Shown here: positions 8,481 to 16,221 of the stretch, in pieces
How positions within the stretch are numbered: the stretch's first letter is position 1
Layout of the letters: each line of letters opens with the position of its first letter
From: Acidobacteriota bacterium
Lineage (GTDB): Bacteria > Acidobacteriota > Vicinamibacteria > Vicinamibacterales > UBA8438
Reading direction: 5' to 3'
DNA: 38,484 nucleotides
Assembly (NCBI GenBank): GCA_015659035.1
Contig: DQNS01000135.1
Coordinates: forward strand, 1-38,484
The notes under the pieces: model-generated
Databases searched by the model: none
Seen by the model: the letters and a program-made list of their open reading frames with translations, nothing else
Told to the model about the DNA's origin: nothing
Made by a program: the position numbers and the translations under genes

Positions 8481-9257
8481 ATGGTGACGATCGACGCGGT
8501 CAACGAGGTGGCGCTGCGTGCCGGCGAGGTGGTGCTCAGGCACTACCGCGCCCGGGACACCTGGGTGAGGGAGAAGACGGACGGGTCGCCGGTGACCGGC
8601 GTGGACCTGGCGGCGGAGGCGATCATCCGGGACGGGCTGCTACGGCTGGACGATACGATCCCCTATCTGTCCGAGGAGCACGAGCTGCCGACCTACGAAG
8701 TGCGGCGCGCGTGGTCGCGCTACTGGCTCGTCGACCCGCTCGACGGGACCAAGGAGTTCATCAAGCGGACTGACGAGTTCACCGTGAACATCGCCCTGAT
8801 CGAGGATGGCGAGCCGGTGCTCGGCGTGGTCGTGGCGCCGGCGTCCGGCTTGCTGTACTACGCGCGGACGGGGGAGGGCACCTGGAAGCGGGAGGGCGCC
8901 GGCGAGCCGCAACGGCTGCAGTCGATTCTGTCCGACCCGTCTGAGCCGTTGCGTATCGTGGAGAGCCGGTCGCACCCCAGTCCGGCCCTCGAAGCGTTTC
9001 TCAAGCAGCTCACGGTCGCCGAACGGGTCAGGAGCGGCAGCTCCCTGAAGTTCTGCCTGGTGGCCGACGGTCGCGCCGACGTCTATCCGCGGCTCGGTCC
9101 GACGATGGAGTGGGACGTGGCCGCCGGCGACTGCGTGTACCGCAACTCCGGGCATCCCGAGCCTCACCCGGGGACGCTCCGCTACAACAAGCCATCCTTG
9201 AAGAACGGGAACTTCGTTGTCGGGCTCAAGCCCGGGACGTATGAGTTACCCGAGTGA
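8481..9257 (+). CDS. cysQ: 3'(2'),5'-bisphosphate nucleotidase CysQ
   Basis: 258 aa, inositol monophosphatase family. It shows KTDGSPVTGVD near the N-terminus, SEEHE (metal Glu), the core DPLDGTKEF (Asp85), and near the C-terminus SSLKFCLVADGRADVYPR with EWDVAAGD. This combination is typical of CysQ. The enzyme converts PAP to AMP, relieving product inhibition of sulfotransferases. The ATG at 8481 is used; an in-frame GTG at 8454 is possible. A TACACT element at 8465-8470 lies only 10 nt before the ATG and may serve as a -10, which would give a nearly leaderless transcript. It is divergent from the sulfotransferase with 87 bp between the starts. Confidence 0.93.
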   Translation: MVTIDAVNEVALRAGEVVLRHYRARDTWVREKTDGSPVTGVDLAAEAIIRDGLLRLDDTIPYLSEEHELPTYEVRRAWSRYWLVDPLDGTKEFIKRTDEFTVNIALIEDGEPVLGVVVAPASGLLYYARTGEGTWKREGAGEPQRLQSILSDPSEPLRIVESRSHPSPALEAFLKQLTVAERVRSGSSLKFCLVADGRADVYPRLGPTMEWDVAAGDCVYRNSGHPEPHPGTLRYNKPSLKNGNFVVGLKPGTYELPE

Positions 9258-9543
9258 TGCCAGAAGACAGGGGACAGGAGGCAGGAGAAGCTTGAGGGCT
9301 TCGCCCGCTTTGTTTTCAACGTTCCATCCGAGTGGTTCCCGGTCGGTGGCTGAGATCTCGCCGATCTTGTCCGCGCGCCCGCTCGATGTGGCGGACCTGT
9401 CCGCCGGAAGCCTTGGCGAAGGCGGAATCGTGATAAATTAAGGTGTTTGTCAGTACGACTCGAGACACTGCCGTCCAGGTTCCACCGTTTCGCTCATCCC
9501 TGACCCGTCAACCGCAGACCGGGACCTGTTGCGTCGGTCCGCC
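9258..9543. other. Intergenic region after cysQ
   Basis: No convincing gene is seen. The region begins with the dispersed purine-rich repeat and a small hairpin. Further on is GATAAATTAAG (about 9432), an AT-rich patch that could be a -10 region for the sat-cysC leader, with TTGGCG at 9413 as a weak -35. It runs into the structured element upstream of sat-cysC. Confidence 0.4.
9262..9310 (+). repeat. Dispersed intergenic repeat with GAAGC hairpin
   Basis: AGAAGACAGGGGACAGGAGG is followed by a hairpin at 9287-9302 (GAAGCT, loop TGAG, GGCTTC). A second copy lies at about 17694-17733 with hairpin GAAGCC, loop GGAG, GGCTTC. In the two copies the closing pair is T.G in one and C-G in the other. 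It sits immediately downstream of cysQ and may act as a weak terminator. Confidence 0.5.
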
Positions 9544-9717
9544 GGCGGTCCGTGATGGAGGTCCAGCGTCGCACCGAGGCTCGTCGTGATCGGTGCCGCA
9601 TCTGGCCAGTGCAAGGCGCGACGAGGGAGAATACCGGTAGCATTCGATCGAGGAGTAACGTGGTCAGGCGGGATGCAACGCCTGCCGAATGCACTTGGAC
9701 TTCCATCACGGACTGCC
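9544..9717 (+). ncRNA. Candidate structured leader, copy 1 (upstream of sat-cysC)
   Basis: The arms at 9544-9565 and 9696-9717 form a 22-bp stem with G.T wobbles and no mismatch; the core reads GTCCGTGATGGAGGTCC. The interior shares long blocks with copy 2 at 18404-18552: CGTCGCACCGAGG, CGAGGGAG and GTCAGG...GATGCA.CGCC.GCCGA.TGCA. Between copies, stem position 8 changes A-T to G-C and position 11 changes G-C to A-T. Three other positions change to or from wobble pairs. The stem core ends 25 nt before the TTG start. It could be a cis-regulatory RNA or a palindromic mobile repeat. Strand is assigned from the downstream gene. Confidence 0.6.
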
Positions 9718-9723
9718 ACTGCC

Positions 9724-9730
9724 AAAGGAG
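9724..9730 (+). promoter_or_regulatory. Ribosome-binding site deciding the sat-cysC TTG start
   Basis: AAAGGAG lies 8 nt before the TTG at 9739. It favours that codon over the in-frame upstream ATGs, which fall inside the structured element. Confidence 0.7.
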
Positions 9731-9738
9731 TCATCACG

Positions 9739-11463
9739 TTGTCAGACCATCTCATCGCCCCGCACGGCGGGACGCTCGTCGATTTGATTGCCGGCTCGGC
9801 CCGTGCCGAGGAGATCACGGCGGAGTCGCGCGACTGGGTGTCGCACGACGTCACGCCGCGTCAGCTCTGCGACCTCGAGCTGCTGCTCAACGGAGGATTC
9901 TCTCCGCTGGCCGGGTTCATGACCTCCAGCGACCACGACGCGGTCTGCGCCGACATGCGGCTCGCGGACGGCACGTTGTGGCCGATGCCGATCACGCTCG
10001 ACGTGTCGGAAGCGACGGCGGACAAGCTGTCGACCGGGTCCCACCTGGCGTTGCGCGACGCGGAAGGGGTCATGCTGGCCGTGCTTCGCGTCGAGGACAT
10101 TTGGCGCCCGGACCGCGAGGCGGAGGCCCAGGCCGTGTTCGGCACCACCAACAGCGAGCACCCCGGTGTGGCGCATCTCCTCGATCGCACCGAGCCGGTC
10201 TACGTCGGCGGGCGGCTCGAGGGGTTGCACCCGGTCTCGCACTACGACTACAAGGAGCTGCGCCACACGCCGGCCGAGTTGCGGGCGGCGTTCGCCAAGC
10301 TGGGGTGGACCAAGGTGGTCGCGTTCCAGACCCGCAACCCGATGCACCGGGCGCATCACGAGCTGACGCTTCGTGCCTCCAAGGAGGTCGAGGCGAACCT
10401 GCTGATTCACCCCGTCGTCGGCATGACCAAGCCGGGCGATGTCGACCACTACACCCGGGTGCGCTGCTACCAGGCGTTGTTACCGCGCTATCCGCAGAAA
10501 ACCGCGATGCTGTCGCTGCTGCCGCTGGCGATGCGCATGGGCGGTCCGCGCGAGGCGGTGTGGCACGCGATCATCCGGAAAAACCACGGGTGCACCCATC
10601 TGATCGTCGGTCGCGACCACGCGGGCCCGGGGAGCGACTCGCGCGGCACCCCCTTCTATGGTCCGTACGATGCGCAGGAGCTGTTGAGCACACACGAGGC
10701 TGAGCTTGGTGTTGCGATGGTGCCGTTCAAGCTGATGGTGTTCGTCGAGGATACCGACTCGTACATGCCGATCGACGAAGTGCCCGAAGGGAAACGGACG
10801 CTGAACCTGTCGGGCACCGAGCTACGCGACCGGTTGGCCGGGGGGAAGGAGATTCCACACTGGTTTACGTTTTCCACCGTTGCCGAGGAACTGAAGCGCA
10901 GCCATCCGCCCCGCCACGGGCAGGGGTTCACGCTGCTGTTCACGGGGTTGTCCGGGTCGGGCAAGTCGACGATCGCCAACGTGCTGTTGGTCAAGCTGCT
11001 CGAGATGGGCGGCCGGCCCGTGACCCTGCTCGACGGTGACCTGGTGCGCAAGAACCTGTCGTCGGAGCTCGGGTTCTCGCGTGAGCACCGCGACATCAAC
11101 ATCCGTCGGATCGGGTATGTCGCCTCCGAGATCACCAAGAACGGGGGGGTCGCCATCTGTGCGCCGATCGCGCCGTTTGACGCCGTTCGCAAGCAGGTGC
11201 GCGCCATGATCGCGCCGCTCGGCGGGTTCATGATCGTCCACGTCGCCACGTCGCTCGAGGTGTGCGAGCAGCGGGACCGCAAAGGGCTCTACGCCAAGGC
11301 GCGCGCCGGGATCATCAAGGAGTTCACCGGGATCTCGGATCCGTACGAGGCGCCGGAGGACGCGGAGATCATCATCGACACTGCCGATCTGACCGCGGAA
11401 GAGGCAGCGCAGCAGATCATCCTGCACCTGGAGAAAGAAGGCTACGTCGCCGGGTCGGGGTGA
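9739..11463 (+). CDS. sat/cysC: Bifunctional ATP sulfurylase-APS kinase (PAPS synthase)
   Basis: 574 aa from TTG, supported by AAAGGAG at 8 nt spacing. Residues about 1-385 are ATP sulfurylase (PUA-like N-domain, then the catalytic domain) with QTRNPMHRAHHEL (from Gln197) and VGRDHAGPG. Residues about 395-574 are APS kinase with P-loop GLSGSGKST (403-411), DGDLVRKNL, GFSREHRDINIRRIG and KARAGIIKEFTG. The protein makes APS from sulfate and ATP and phosphorylates it to PAPS. The order is sulfurylase then kinase, as in some bacterial and fungal fusions and opposite to animal PAPSS. No reductase is nearby, and cysQ plus a sulfotransferase are adjacent, so PAPS is likely used for sulfation. Confidence 0.94.
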   Translation: MSDHLIAPHGGTLVDLIAGSARAEEITAESRDWVSHDVTPRQLCDLELLLNGGFSPLAGFMTSSDHDAVCADMRLADGTLWPMPITLDVSEATADKLSTGSHLALRDAEGVMLAVLRVEDIWRPDREAEAQAVFGTTNSEHPGVAHLLDRTEPVYVGGRLEGLHPVSHYDYKELRHTPAELRAAFAKLGWTKVVAFQTRNPMHRAHHELTLRASKEVEANLLIHPVVGMTKPGDVDHYTRVRCYQALLPRYPQKTAMLSLLPLAMRMGGPREAVWHAIIRKNHGCTHLIVGRDHAGPGSDSRGTPFYGPYDAQELLSTHEAELGVAMVPFKLMVFVEDTDSYMPIDEVPEGKRTLNLSGTELRDRLAGGKEIPHWFTFSTVAEELKRSHPPRHGQGFTLLFTGLSGSGKSTIANVLLVKLLEMGGRPVTLLDGDLVRKNLSSELGFSREHRDINIRRIGYVASEITKNGGVAICAPIAPFDAVRKQVRAMIAPLGGFMIVHVATSLEVCEQRDRKGLYAKARAGIIKEFTGISDPYEAPEDAEIIIDTADLTAEEAAQQIILHLEKEGYVAGSG

Positions 11464-11484
11464 GGGGTTCTTGAGGAACAACCG

Positions 11485-12078
11485 ATGGCGCCGTCCGAAC
11501 AATTCGACCGCGCGATCGAGCGTTTCGATGCGGCGAACCGCGAGGACCCCAACCTGGAGGTCGCCGATGGCGTGGAACAGCCCAAAGAGCTGCTCTACGC
11601 CCGTCGGATGACCGCCGGTCTCGACCGGTTCGGTCCGGACGCTTCAGAGGCGGTGCGGCTGGCCGCTCGCTGCCAGCACATCCGCCGCTGGACCATTCCC
11701 CGCACCGACTACCCCGAGGGCCGCAACGGCTATCGCCGGTGGCGCACCGATCTGGCGCGGTTCCACGCATCGACCGCTGCCGCCATCCTGCGGGAGGTCG
11801 GGTACGACGATGCCACGGTTGCGCGGGTCGAATCGCTCCTACGGAAGGAGCGGTTGAAGACCGACCCCGACGTGCAACTGCTCGAAGATGTGATCTGTCT
11901 CGTCTTCTTGGAGCATTACCTGTCCGATTTTGCCCCAAAGCACGACGAAGAGAAGCTGCTCGAAGTGCTGCGCAAGACCTGGTCGAAAATGTCTGACGAC
12001 GGCCGTCGCGCCACGCGCGCGCTCGACCTCGCGCCCGATCTGCGCGCGCTGGTCGCGCGAGCGATCGCTTCCACGTAG
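11485..12078 (+). CDS. DUF4202 family protein
   Basis: 197 aa. It matches the DUF4202 pattern: an N-terminal FDAANREDPN segment, PKELLYARRMT, CQHIRRWTIPR, then GRNGYRRWR and a C-terminal KHDEEKLLEVLRKTWSKMS helix. The His and Arg residues in CQHIRRW and the all-helical look suggest an HD-like fold. The start is 21 bp after sat-cysC with GAGGA upstream, so it is probably cotranscribed. Members of this family are often linked with sulfur assimilation genes. The molecular role is unknown. Confidence 0.8.
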   Translation: MAPSEQFDRAIERFDAANREDPNLEVADGVEQPKELLYARRMTAGLDRFGPDASEAVRLAARCQHIRRWTIPRTDYPEGRNGYRRWRTDLARFHASTAAAILREVGYDDATVARVESLLRKERLKTDPDVQLLEDVICLVFLEHYLSDFAPKHDEEKLLEVLRKTWSKMSDDGRRATRALDLAPDLRALVARAIAST

Positions 12079-12083
12079 GCCCG

Positions 12084-12183
12084 AGAAGTCAGGAGTCAGA
12101 AGCCAGCAGTCGGAAGAAAGCAAAAAGGCTTCGGGCGCTCCGGTTTCTCCCTCTCCCTCTGGGAGGGGGCCGGGGTGAGGGCC
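12084..12183. repeat. Intergenic repeats with CCCTCACCCCGG block
   Basis: The first part is a purine-rich tract (GAAGTCAGGAGTCAGAAGCC). The second part, read on the minus strand from 12183 to about 12137, is GGCCCTCACCCCGGCCCCC followed by GAGGGAGAGGGAGAAA. It matches the plus-strand block at about 26410-26449. It lies between convergent genes and contains a CCCTC/GAGGG hairpin that could terminate transcription. Confidence 0.5.
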
Positions 12184-12195
12184 AAAGGACACTCT

Positions 12196-13137
12196 CTAGG
12201 TTTCTTCGGGTGCCGAGCGTCGCCACCAGGCCGCCACGAGGCTGCCGACCAACGAGTGGAACACGCTGGAGAGGGCGCTCGGAATCGCCACCAGCGGGCT
12301 CGCGAAGTTCTGCTGGGCCAGCAGCACCCCGAGGCCCGAGTTCTGCATCCCTACCTCGATCGACACGGTTCGCGCCGCGATCTCACTCCCCAGGAGACCC
12401 TTTCCGGCAGCATAGCCCACCAGGAACCCGAAGACGTGCAGGCTGAACACCGCGAGCACCAGCCGTGGCCAGGCCTCGAGAATTTGCTCCCGTCCGGCGC
12501 CGATGATCGAGGCGACGATCAGGGTGATGGCAACCACCGCCACGAGCGGTGCGACCGGCAGCACCGCCTCGATGGCGCGCGGGAACCGCCACTTGATGAG
12601 GGCGCCACCGACCACCGGAAGAATCACCACCTGCACCGTGCTCAGGAGCAGGCCACGGGCCGGCACGTCGACCCGGCTGCCCGCGAGCAGCTCGGTCAAC
12701 GTCGGCGTCATCAGCGCCGCCACGAGGGTCGACAGCATGGTCATCGTGACCGACAGCGCCACGTCAGCCTTGGCCAGGTAGGAGATGACATTCGACGCGG
12801 TGCCGCCGGGGCAGCAGGAGACCAGTATCAGCCCGACGGCGAATGGGGTGGGGAGGTCGAAGAGGTACCCTAGGCTCCAGCCGAGCGTCGGCATCACCGT
12901 ATATTGCAGCAGCACCCCGGGCAGCACCCGGCCTCGCTCGCGCCCGACCCGGCGGAAGTCCTCGAAGCCGAGCGTCATCCCCATGCTGAGCATGATGACG
13001 CCGAGCCCGATCGTGATCAGGGGGCCGCTGAACCAGGTGAACAGCGTCGGGCGGATGACTGCGAGGATACCGGCGGCCAGCACCCAGAGCGGAAACGCCG
13101 ACGTCAAAACCGAGAGAATGCGCAAGACCGGCCGCAT
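12196..13137 (-). CDS. BASS family transporter (bile acid:Na+ symporter-like)
   Basis: 313 aa, about nine to ten hydrophobic segments. Family signatures are SGPLITIGLGVIMLSMGMTL in the N-half, VSCCPGGTASNVISYLAKAD in the crossover region, and EVGMQNSGLG in the C-half. The start at 13137 is used because the 19 extra residues of the longer ORF are polar and overlap the promoter of the divergent SDR gene. It is an inner-membrane sodium-coupled importer of an organic anion. BASS proteins carry bile acids, pyruvate, pantoate and others, so the substrate cannot be named. It is head-to-head with the SDR gene, 45 bp apart. Confidence 0.88.
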   Translation of the reverse strand: MRPVLRILSVLTSAFPLWVLAAGILAVIRPTLFTWFSGPLITIGLGVIMLSMGMTLGFEDFRRVGRERGRVLPGVLLQYTVMPTLGWSLGYLFDLPTPFAVGLILVSCCPGGTASNVISYLAKADVALSVTMTMLSTLVAALMTPTLTELLAGSRVDVPARGLLLSTVQVVILPVVGGALIKWRFPRAIEAVLPVAPLVAVVAITLIVASIIGAGREQILEAWPRLVLAVFSLHVFGFLVGYAAGKGLLGSEIAARTVSIEVGMQNSGLGVLLAQQNFASPLVAIPSALSSVFHSLVGSLVAAWWRRSAPEET

Positions 13138-13182
13138 TGTATAGCGGCGACCACGCGGCGACGAAGAAAGGAAGGAGCGTCC

Positions 13183-13992
13183 ATGTCTTTTCAATCAAAT
13201 CTGCTGTCCGGCCGCACCGCGCTGATCACGGGCGGCGGCACCGGCATCTGCCGCGGCATCGCGCTCGCGCTGGCCGCGCATGGTTGCGATGTGGCCATCA
13301 CGAGCCGGTCGGCAGACCACCTTGAGCCGACCGCCGACGAGATCCGGGCGAAGGGGCGCCGTGCCGTTGCCGTGCCGGCCGACGTCCGGGACCCGGCGGC
13401 CGTCGAGGCCGCGGTCACGCGGACCGTTGAAGAACTGGGCGGTCTCGACATCCTGGTCAACGGCGCCGCCGGCAACTTCCTGTGTCTGGCGGAGCAGCTG
13501 TCGCCGAATGGCTTCGGCGCGGTGGTCGACATCGATCTCAAGGGAACGTTTCACTGCTCGAAGGCGGCGCTGCCGCATTTGAAGAAGAACGGCGGGGTCG
13601 TCCTGAACATCAGCGCCACGTTGCACTACCTCGGCACGCCGGCCCAGTTGCACGTCGCCTCGGCCAAGGCGGGTGTCGACGCGCTGACGCGGGTCCTGGC
13701 CGTTGAGTGGGGCCCCTACGGCATCCGCGTCAACGGCATTGCCCCCGGCCCGATCGCCGACACCGAAGGGGTGCGGCGGTTGCTCGATGACGCGGCGAAG
13801 CAGAGGGCAGAGAAGACCACGCCGTTGCAGCGGCTCGGTCTCGTCGAGGATGTCAGCAATGCCGCGCTGTTCCTCTGCTCCCAGGCCGCCTCGTACATCA
13901 CCGGTGTCACTCTCGTCGTCGACGGCGGGCTCTGGCTGACGTCAAGCCGCCACGCCTTCGCGCCCCCACCGGAGGTTTCTCCAGGTGGGTAG
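13183..13992 (+). CDS. SDR of the 2,4-dienoyl-CoA reductase type
   Basis: 269 aa from ATG with AAGGAG 5 nt upstream. NADP-binding TGGGTGI (residues 16-22), NGAAGNF (93-99), Ser144 and Lys162 are present. Position 158, where classical SDRs have the catalytic Tyr of YxxxK, is Val. Together with GAAGNFLCLAEQLS, DIDLKGTFHCSK and VNGIAPGPIADTEG, this resembles peroxisomal-type 2,4-dienoyl-CoA reductase (DECR2/PECR branch), which also lacks that Tyr. The probable role is NADPH-dependent reduction of 2,4-dienoyl- or enoyl-CoA in fatty-acid metabolism. Confidence 0.85.
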   Translation: MSFQSNLLSGRTALITGGGTGICRGIALALAAHGCDVAITSRSADHLEPTADEIRAKGRRAVAVPADVRDPAAVEAAVTRTVEELGGLDILVNGAAGNFLCLAEQLSPNGFGAVVDIDLKGTFHCSKAALPHLKKNGGVVLNISATLHYLGTPAQLHVASAKAGVDALTRVLAVEWGPYGIRVNGIAPGPIADTEGVRRLLDDAAKQRAEKTTPLQRLGLVEDVSNAALFLCSQAASYITGVTLVVDGGLWLTSSRHAFAPPPEVSPGG

Positions 13993-14027
13993 GCGCTGGT
14001 CGACGACCTCGTGAAAGGAGATCCTTC

Positions 14028-15086
14028 TTGACGACAAAGGACGTGCCACCTGGCCGAGCCCTCACTGACATGGCGATGGGCTATATCCGTGGCAAGACCT
14101 TATGCGCTGCGGTCCGCCTCGAGATCGCCGACGCGCTGGGAAACGGCGAACAACACCTTGACGAGCTCGCCGTCGCCACCGGGTCGGACCGGGACGCGCT
14201 GTATCGGCTGCTGCGCGCTCTGGCGGGCATCGGCGTGCTCACAGAGGTCACACCGTTCTGCTTTGCACTGACGCCCTTGGGCCAGCCGCTCCGCAGGGAT
14301 GTTCCCGACTCGGTCTGGGCCTCGATTGTCTTCTGGGCCGACCTGCTGGCAGATTCGTGGACGTATCTGGCAGAGTGTGTGCGGGCGGGCGGAGACCTGG
14401 GCGCTCTGGCGGTCATGGAACGCGAAGGTGTGAAATCGCGCTGGTCGCGGGAACCCGACGCCCAAGCCATCTTTCACGCGGCGTTCGCCGAACCCACTGC
14501 CAGTGATATGGCCACCGTTGCCGGCGCATATGACTTCTCGCGATGCCACGTCGTCGCCGACCTCGGCGGGGCGGGTGGTGGACTGCTGTCGGCGATCCTC
14601 GCTGCACATCCGGAGGCGCGCGGCATCCTTGTCGACCGCAAGGAGGCCATCGACGGCGCAGCGGCGCGGCTCGCGGCAGCCGGGATGGCGGACCGGTGCG
14701 ATCTCGTGGCCGGGGACCTGTTGGAAGCGGTTCCTGGAGGCGCGGATGCCTACATCATGAAGTCGGTGCTCCACGGCTACAATGACGCCTCCGCGCGGCG
14801 CATTCTCACGAACTGTTTCACGTCGATGACGGCCGAGAGCCGGCTGTTGCTCATGGAGGTCGTGCTGCCGGTGCAGATTGACCGGGCCGACCCGCGGCTC
14901 GAGCGCCTGCTGCTTGCCGACCTCAACATGCTCGCGGTCACCGGTGGCAGGGAGCGCAGTGCGACTGAGTGGGAGCCCCTCCTCGCATCAGCCGGCTTCG
15001 AGCTTCGCCGGGTTATCTCAGTGCCCGGCCAGGACTACAGCATCCTCGAAGCGGTACCAGACCGTCGCGGTTCGAAGATGCAATGA
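14028..15086 (+). CDS. SAM-dependent O-methyltransferase (hydroxyneurosporene/ASMT-like)
   Basis: 352 aa from TTG at 14028, supported by AAAGGAG 7 nt upstream. The N-terminal winged-helix dimerisation region (about 10-95; KTLCAAVRLEIADAL, RDALYRLLRALAGIGVL) is followed by a class I methyltransferase domain. That domain has the SAM loop VADLGGAGGGLLSAI (about 176-190), an acidic strand end ILVDRK, and DAYIMKSVLHGYND, where plant-type O-methyltransferases carry the catalytic His. It resembles the PF00891 family that methylates small hydroxylated compounds. No biosynthetic cluster surrounds it, so the substrate is open. Confidence 0.87.
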   Translation: MTTKDVPPGRALTDMAMGYIRGKTLCAAVRLEIADALGNGEQHLDELAVATGSDRDALYRLLRALAGIGVLTEVTPFCFALTPLGQPLRRDVPDSVWASIVFWADLLADSWTYLAECVRAGGDLGALAVMEREGVKSRWSREPDAQAIFHAAFAEPTASDMATVAGAYDFSRCHVVADLGGAGGGLLSAILAAHPEARGILVDRKEAIDGAAARLAAAGMADRCDLVAGDLLEAVPGGADAYIMKSVLHGYNDASARRILTNCFTSMTAESRLLLMEVVLPVQIDRADPRLERLLLADLNMLAVTGGRERSATEWEPLLASAGFELRRVISVPGQDYSILEAVPDRRGSKMQ

Positions 15087-15144
15087 GCCACACTATCGGT
15101 CGCGCACAGAATCGTAAACCCGTTCAACGGACGAAGGACGCGAG

Positions 15145-15465
15145 ATGCAAGCAATCTGGAAGGGCGAAATCATCGCCGACAGCGAGAACACGGTTGTTAT
15201 GGAAGGGAACCACTACTTTCCGGCTGAGTCCGTCGACAAGAAGCATCTCAAGCCGAGCCCGACGACCAGTGTATGCCCATGGAAGGGTACCGCTCATTAC
15301 TACAGCGTCGTGGTCGGGGGCGAAGAGAATCGGGATGCGGCATGGTATTACCCGGACCCCAAGGAGGCGGCCGCGCAGATAGAGAACCACATCGCGTTCT
15401 GGCGTGGGGTCGACGTGCGAGAACCTGACGAGGCCGCTGAACAGCGGACGGCACAAGACCAATGA
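15145..15465 (+). CDS. DUF427 family protein
   Basis: 106 aa with GAAGGA about 6 nt before the ATG. The pattern MQAIWKGEIIADSENTVV, YFPAESV, SVCPWKGTAHYYSVVVGG and AAWYYPDPKEAA is the compact beta-barrel DUF427 signature, here in nearly full length plus a polar tail. The function of the family is unknown. It is a single gene on the same strand as the methyltransferase, 58 bp downstream. Confidence 0.88.
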   Translation: MQAIWKGEIIADSENTVVMEGNHYFPAESVDKKHLKPSPTTSVCPWKGTAHYYSVVVGGEENRDAAWYYPDPKEAAAQIENHIAFWRGVDVREPDEAAEQRTAQDQ

Positions 15466-15613
15466 GAGTGTCGAAGCCGAACCGCGCTTTCGACGCGTCT
15501 TCCCGACTGTCGGAAGTGGGAGGGCGGTGGGCCGGCGCTTGATCGCGAATCCGCGGCACGGCCGGGGACAATGCGGGACATCACGTTCCGCCACGCCCGA
15601 CCAAACGAAGTGG

Positions 15614-16051
15614 CTACACCCGGAAATAGTCACCCTGCCAGTCCGTGATCATCTTCTTGATCGACGTCGATTTCGTGATGTTCTCGTCCAGTACCTTGCG
15701 CGCCAGCTCCGGCAGCTCGGCGTCACCGGCGAACCGCAAGCTAACCATCTGGGTCGGCGTGAAGTCGTTGATGCGTCCCTGTCGGTCCTCGGGCAGCAGC
15801 TCCCGCATGCGCAGCCGCATCTCGAGGCGAATCACGCGGTCCTGGGCCTTCAACGCGAAGACACGGGCGAACAGTGCCACGATGATCAGCGCCACCGCGA
15901 CCAGCACATGCAGGCTTGCGTCCCACGTGATGCCGTTGAAAAGCCCGACCACCGCCGAGACGAAGTTGACGAGCAAGATCGGTAAGGCGACGTAGTGAAA
16001 CGCCGGTACGAAACGAGTATGGTTGGCGAAGTTCTGTCCCTGGTTGGCCAT
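15614..16051 (-). CDS. DUF6526-like small membrane protein
   Basis: 145 aa. The start at 16051 is preferred over the longer ORF because of AAGGAGG 7 nt upstream. Features are NHTRFVPAFHYVALPILLVNFVSAVVG (TM1), a second TM (about 50-70), then a cytoplasmic basic helix (RVIRLEMRLRMRELLPED) and a soluble tail. It resembles the DUF6526 family, whose function is not known. It is convergent with DUF427 and divergent from the pterin dehydratase gene. Confidence 0.78.
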   Translation of the reverse strand: MANQGQNFANHTRFVPAFHYVALPILLVNFVSAVVGLFNGITWDASLHVLVAVALIIVALFARVFALKAQDRVIRLEMRLRMRELLPEDRQGRINDFTPTQMVSLRFAGDAELPELARKVLDENITKSTSIKKMITDWQGDYFRV

Positions 16052-16087
16052 TGTGGTCCTCCTTAGATGTGCCGAATGTCGGCTCGC

Positions 16088-16093
16088 TATAAT
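16088..16093 (+). promoter_or_regulatory. Candidate -10 element
   Basis: A perfect TATAAT lies in the divergent intergenic region. The best -35 is TTAGAT at 16063 with 19-bp spacing, which is poor. It could drive the pterin dehydratase gene through the adjacent repeat, or the reverse strand could be used for the membrane-protein gene. Confidence 0.35.
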
Positions 16094-16097
16094 ACGT

Positions 16098-16209
16098 GGG
16101 GCGGAGCCCCGGAGTTGTAACGGCGCGCGATAATGCGCGCCCGCGACGGAGTGGCGCGGGGCAGCGGGGCCTCCGCGAGCGACCGAGCCGGGGTTTGGGG
16201 CGGAGCCCC
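16098..16209 (-). repeat. GGGGCnnnGCCCC-bounded intergenic repeat, copy A
   Basis: 112 bp bounded at both ends by the palindrome GGGGCGGAGCCCC (16098-16110 and 16197-16209). On the minus strand it contains GCGCATTATCGCGCGCC, which matches GCGCATTGTCGCGCGCC of copy B at 20005-20112. Copy B is 108 bp and bounded by GGGGCTTCGCCCC. It lies directly before the pterin dehydratase start. Confidence 0.65.
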
Positions 16210-16221
16210 ATGGAAAAAACG

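Noticed and set aside
8394..8543. N-terminal extension of the sulfotransferase to 8543
   Set aside because: It would overlap the cysQ start region on the other strand and is composed of unstructured His/Arg/Gln-rich sequence.
9544..9717. Integron attC site
   Set aside because: No RYYYAAC/GTTRRRY boundaries and no integrase or cassette array.
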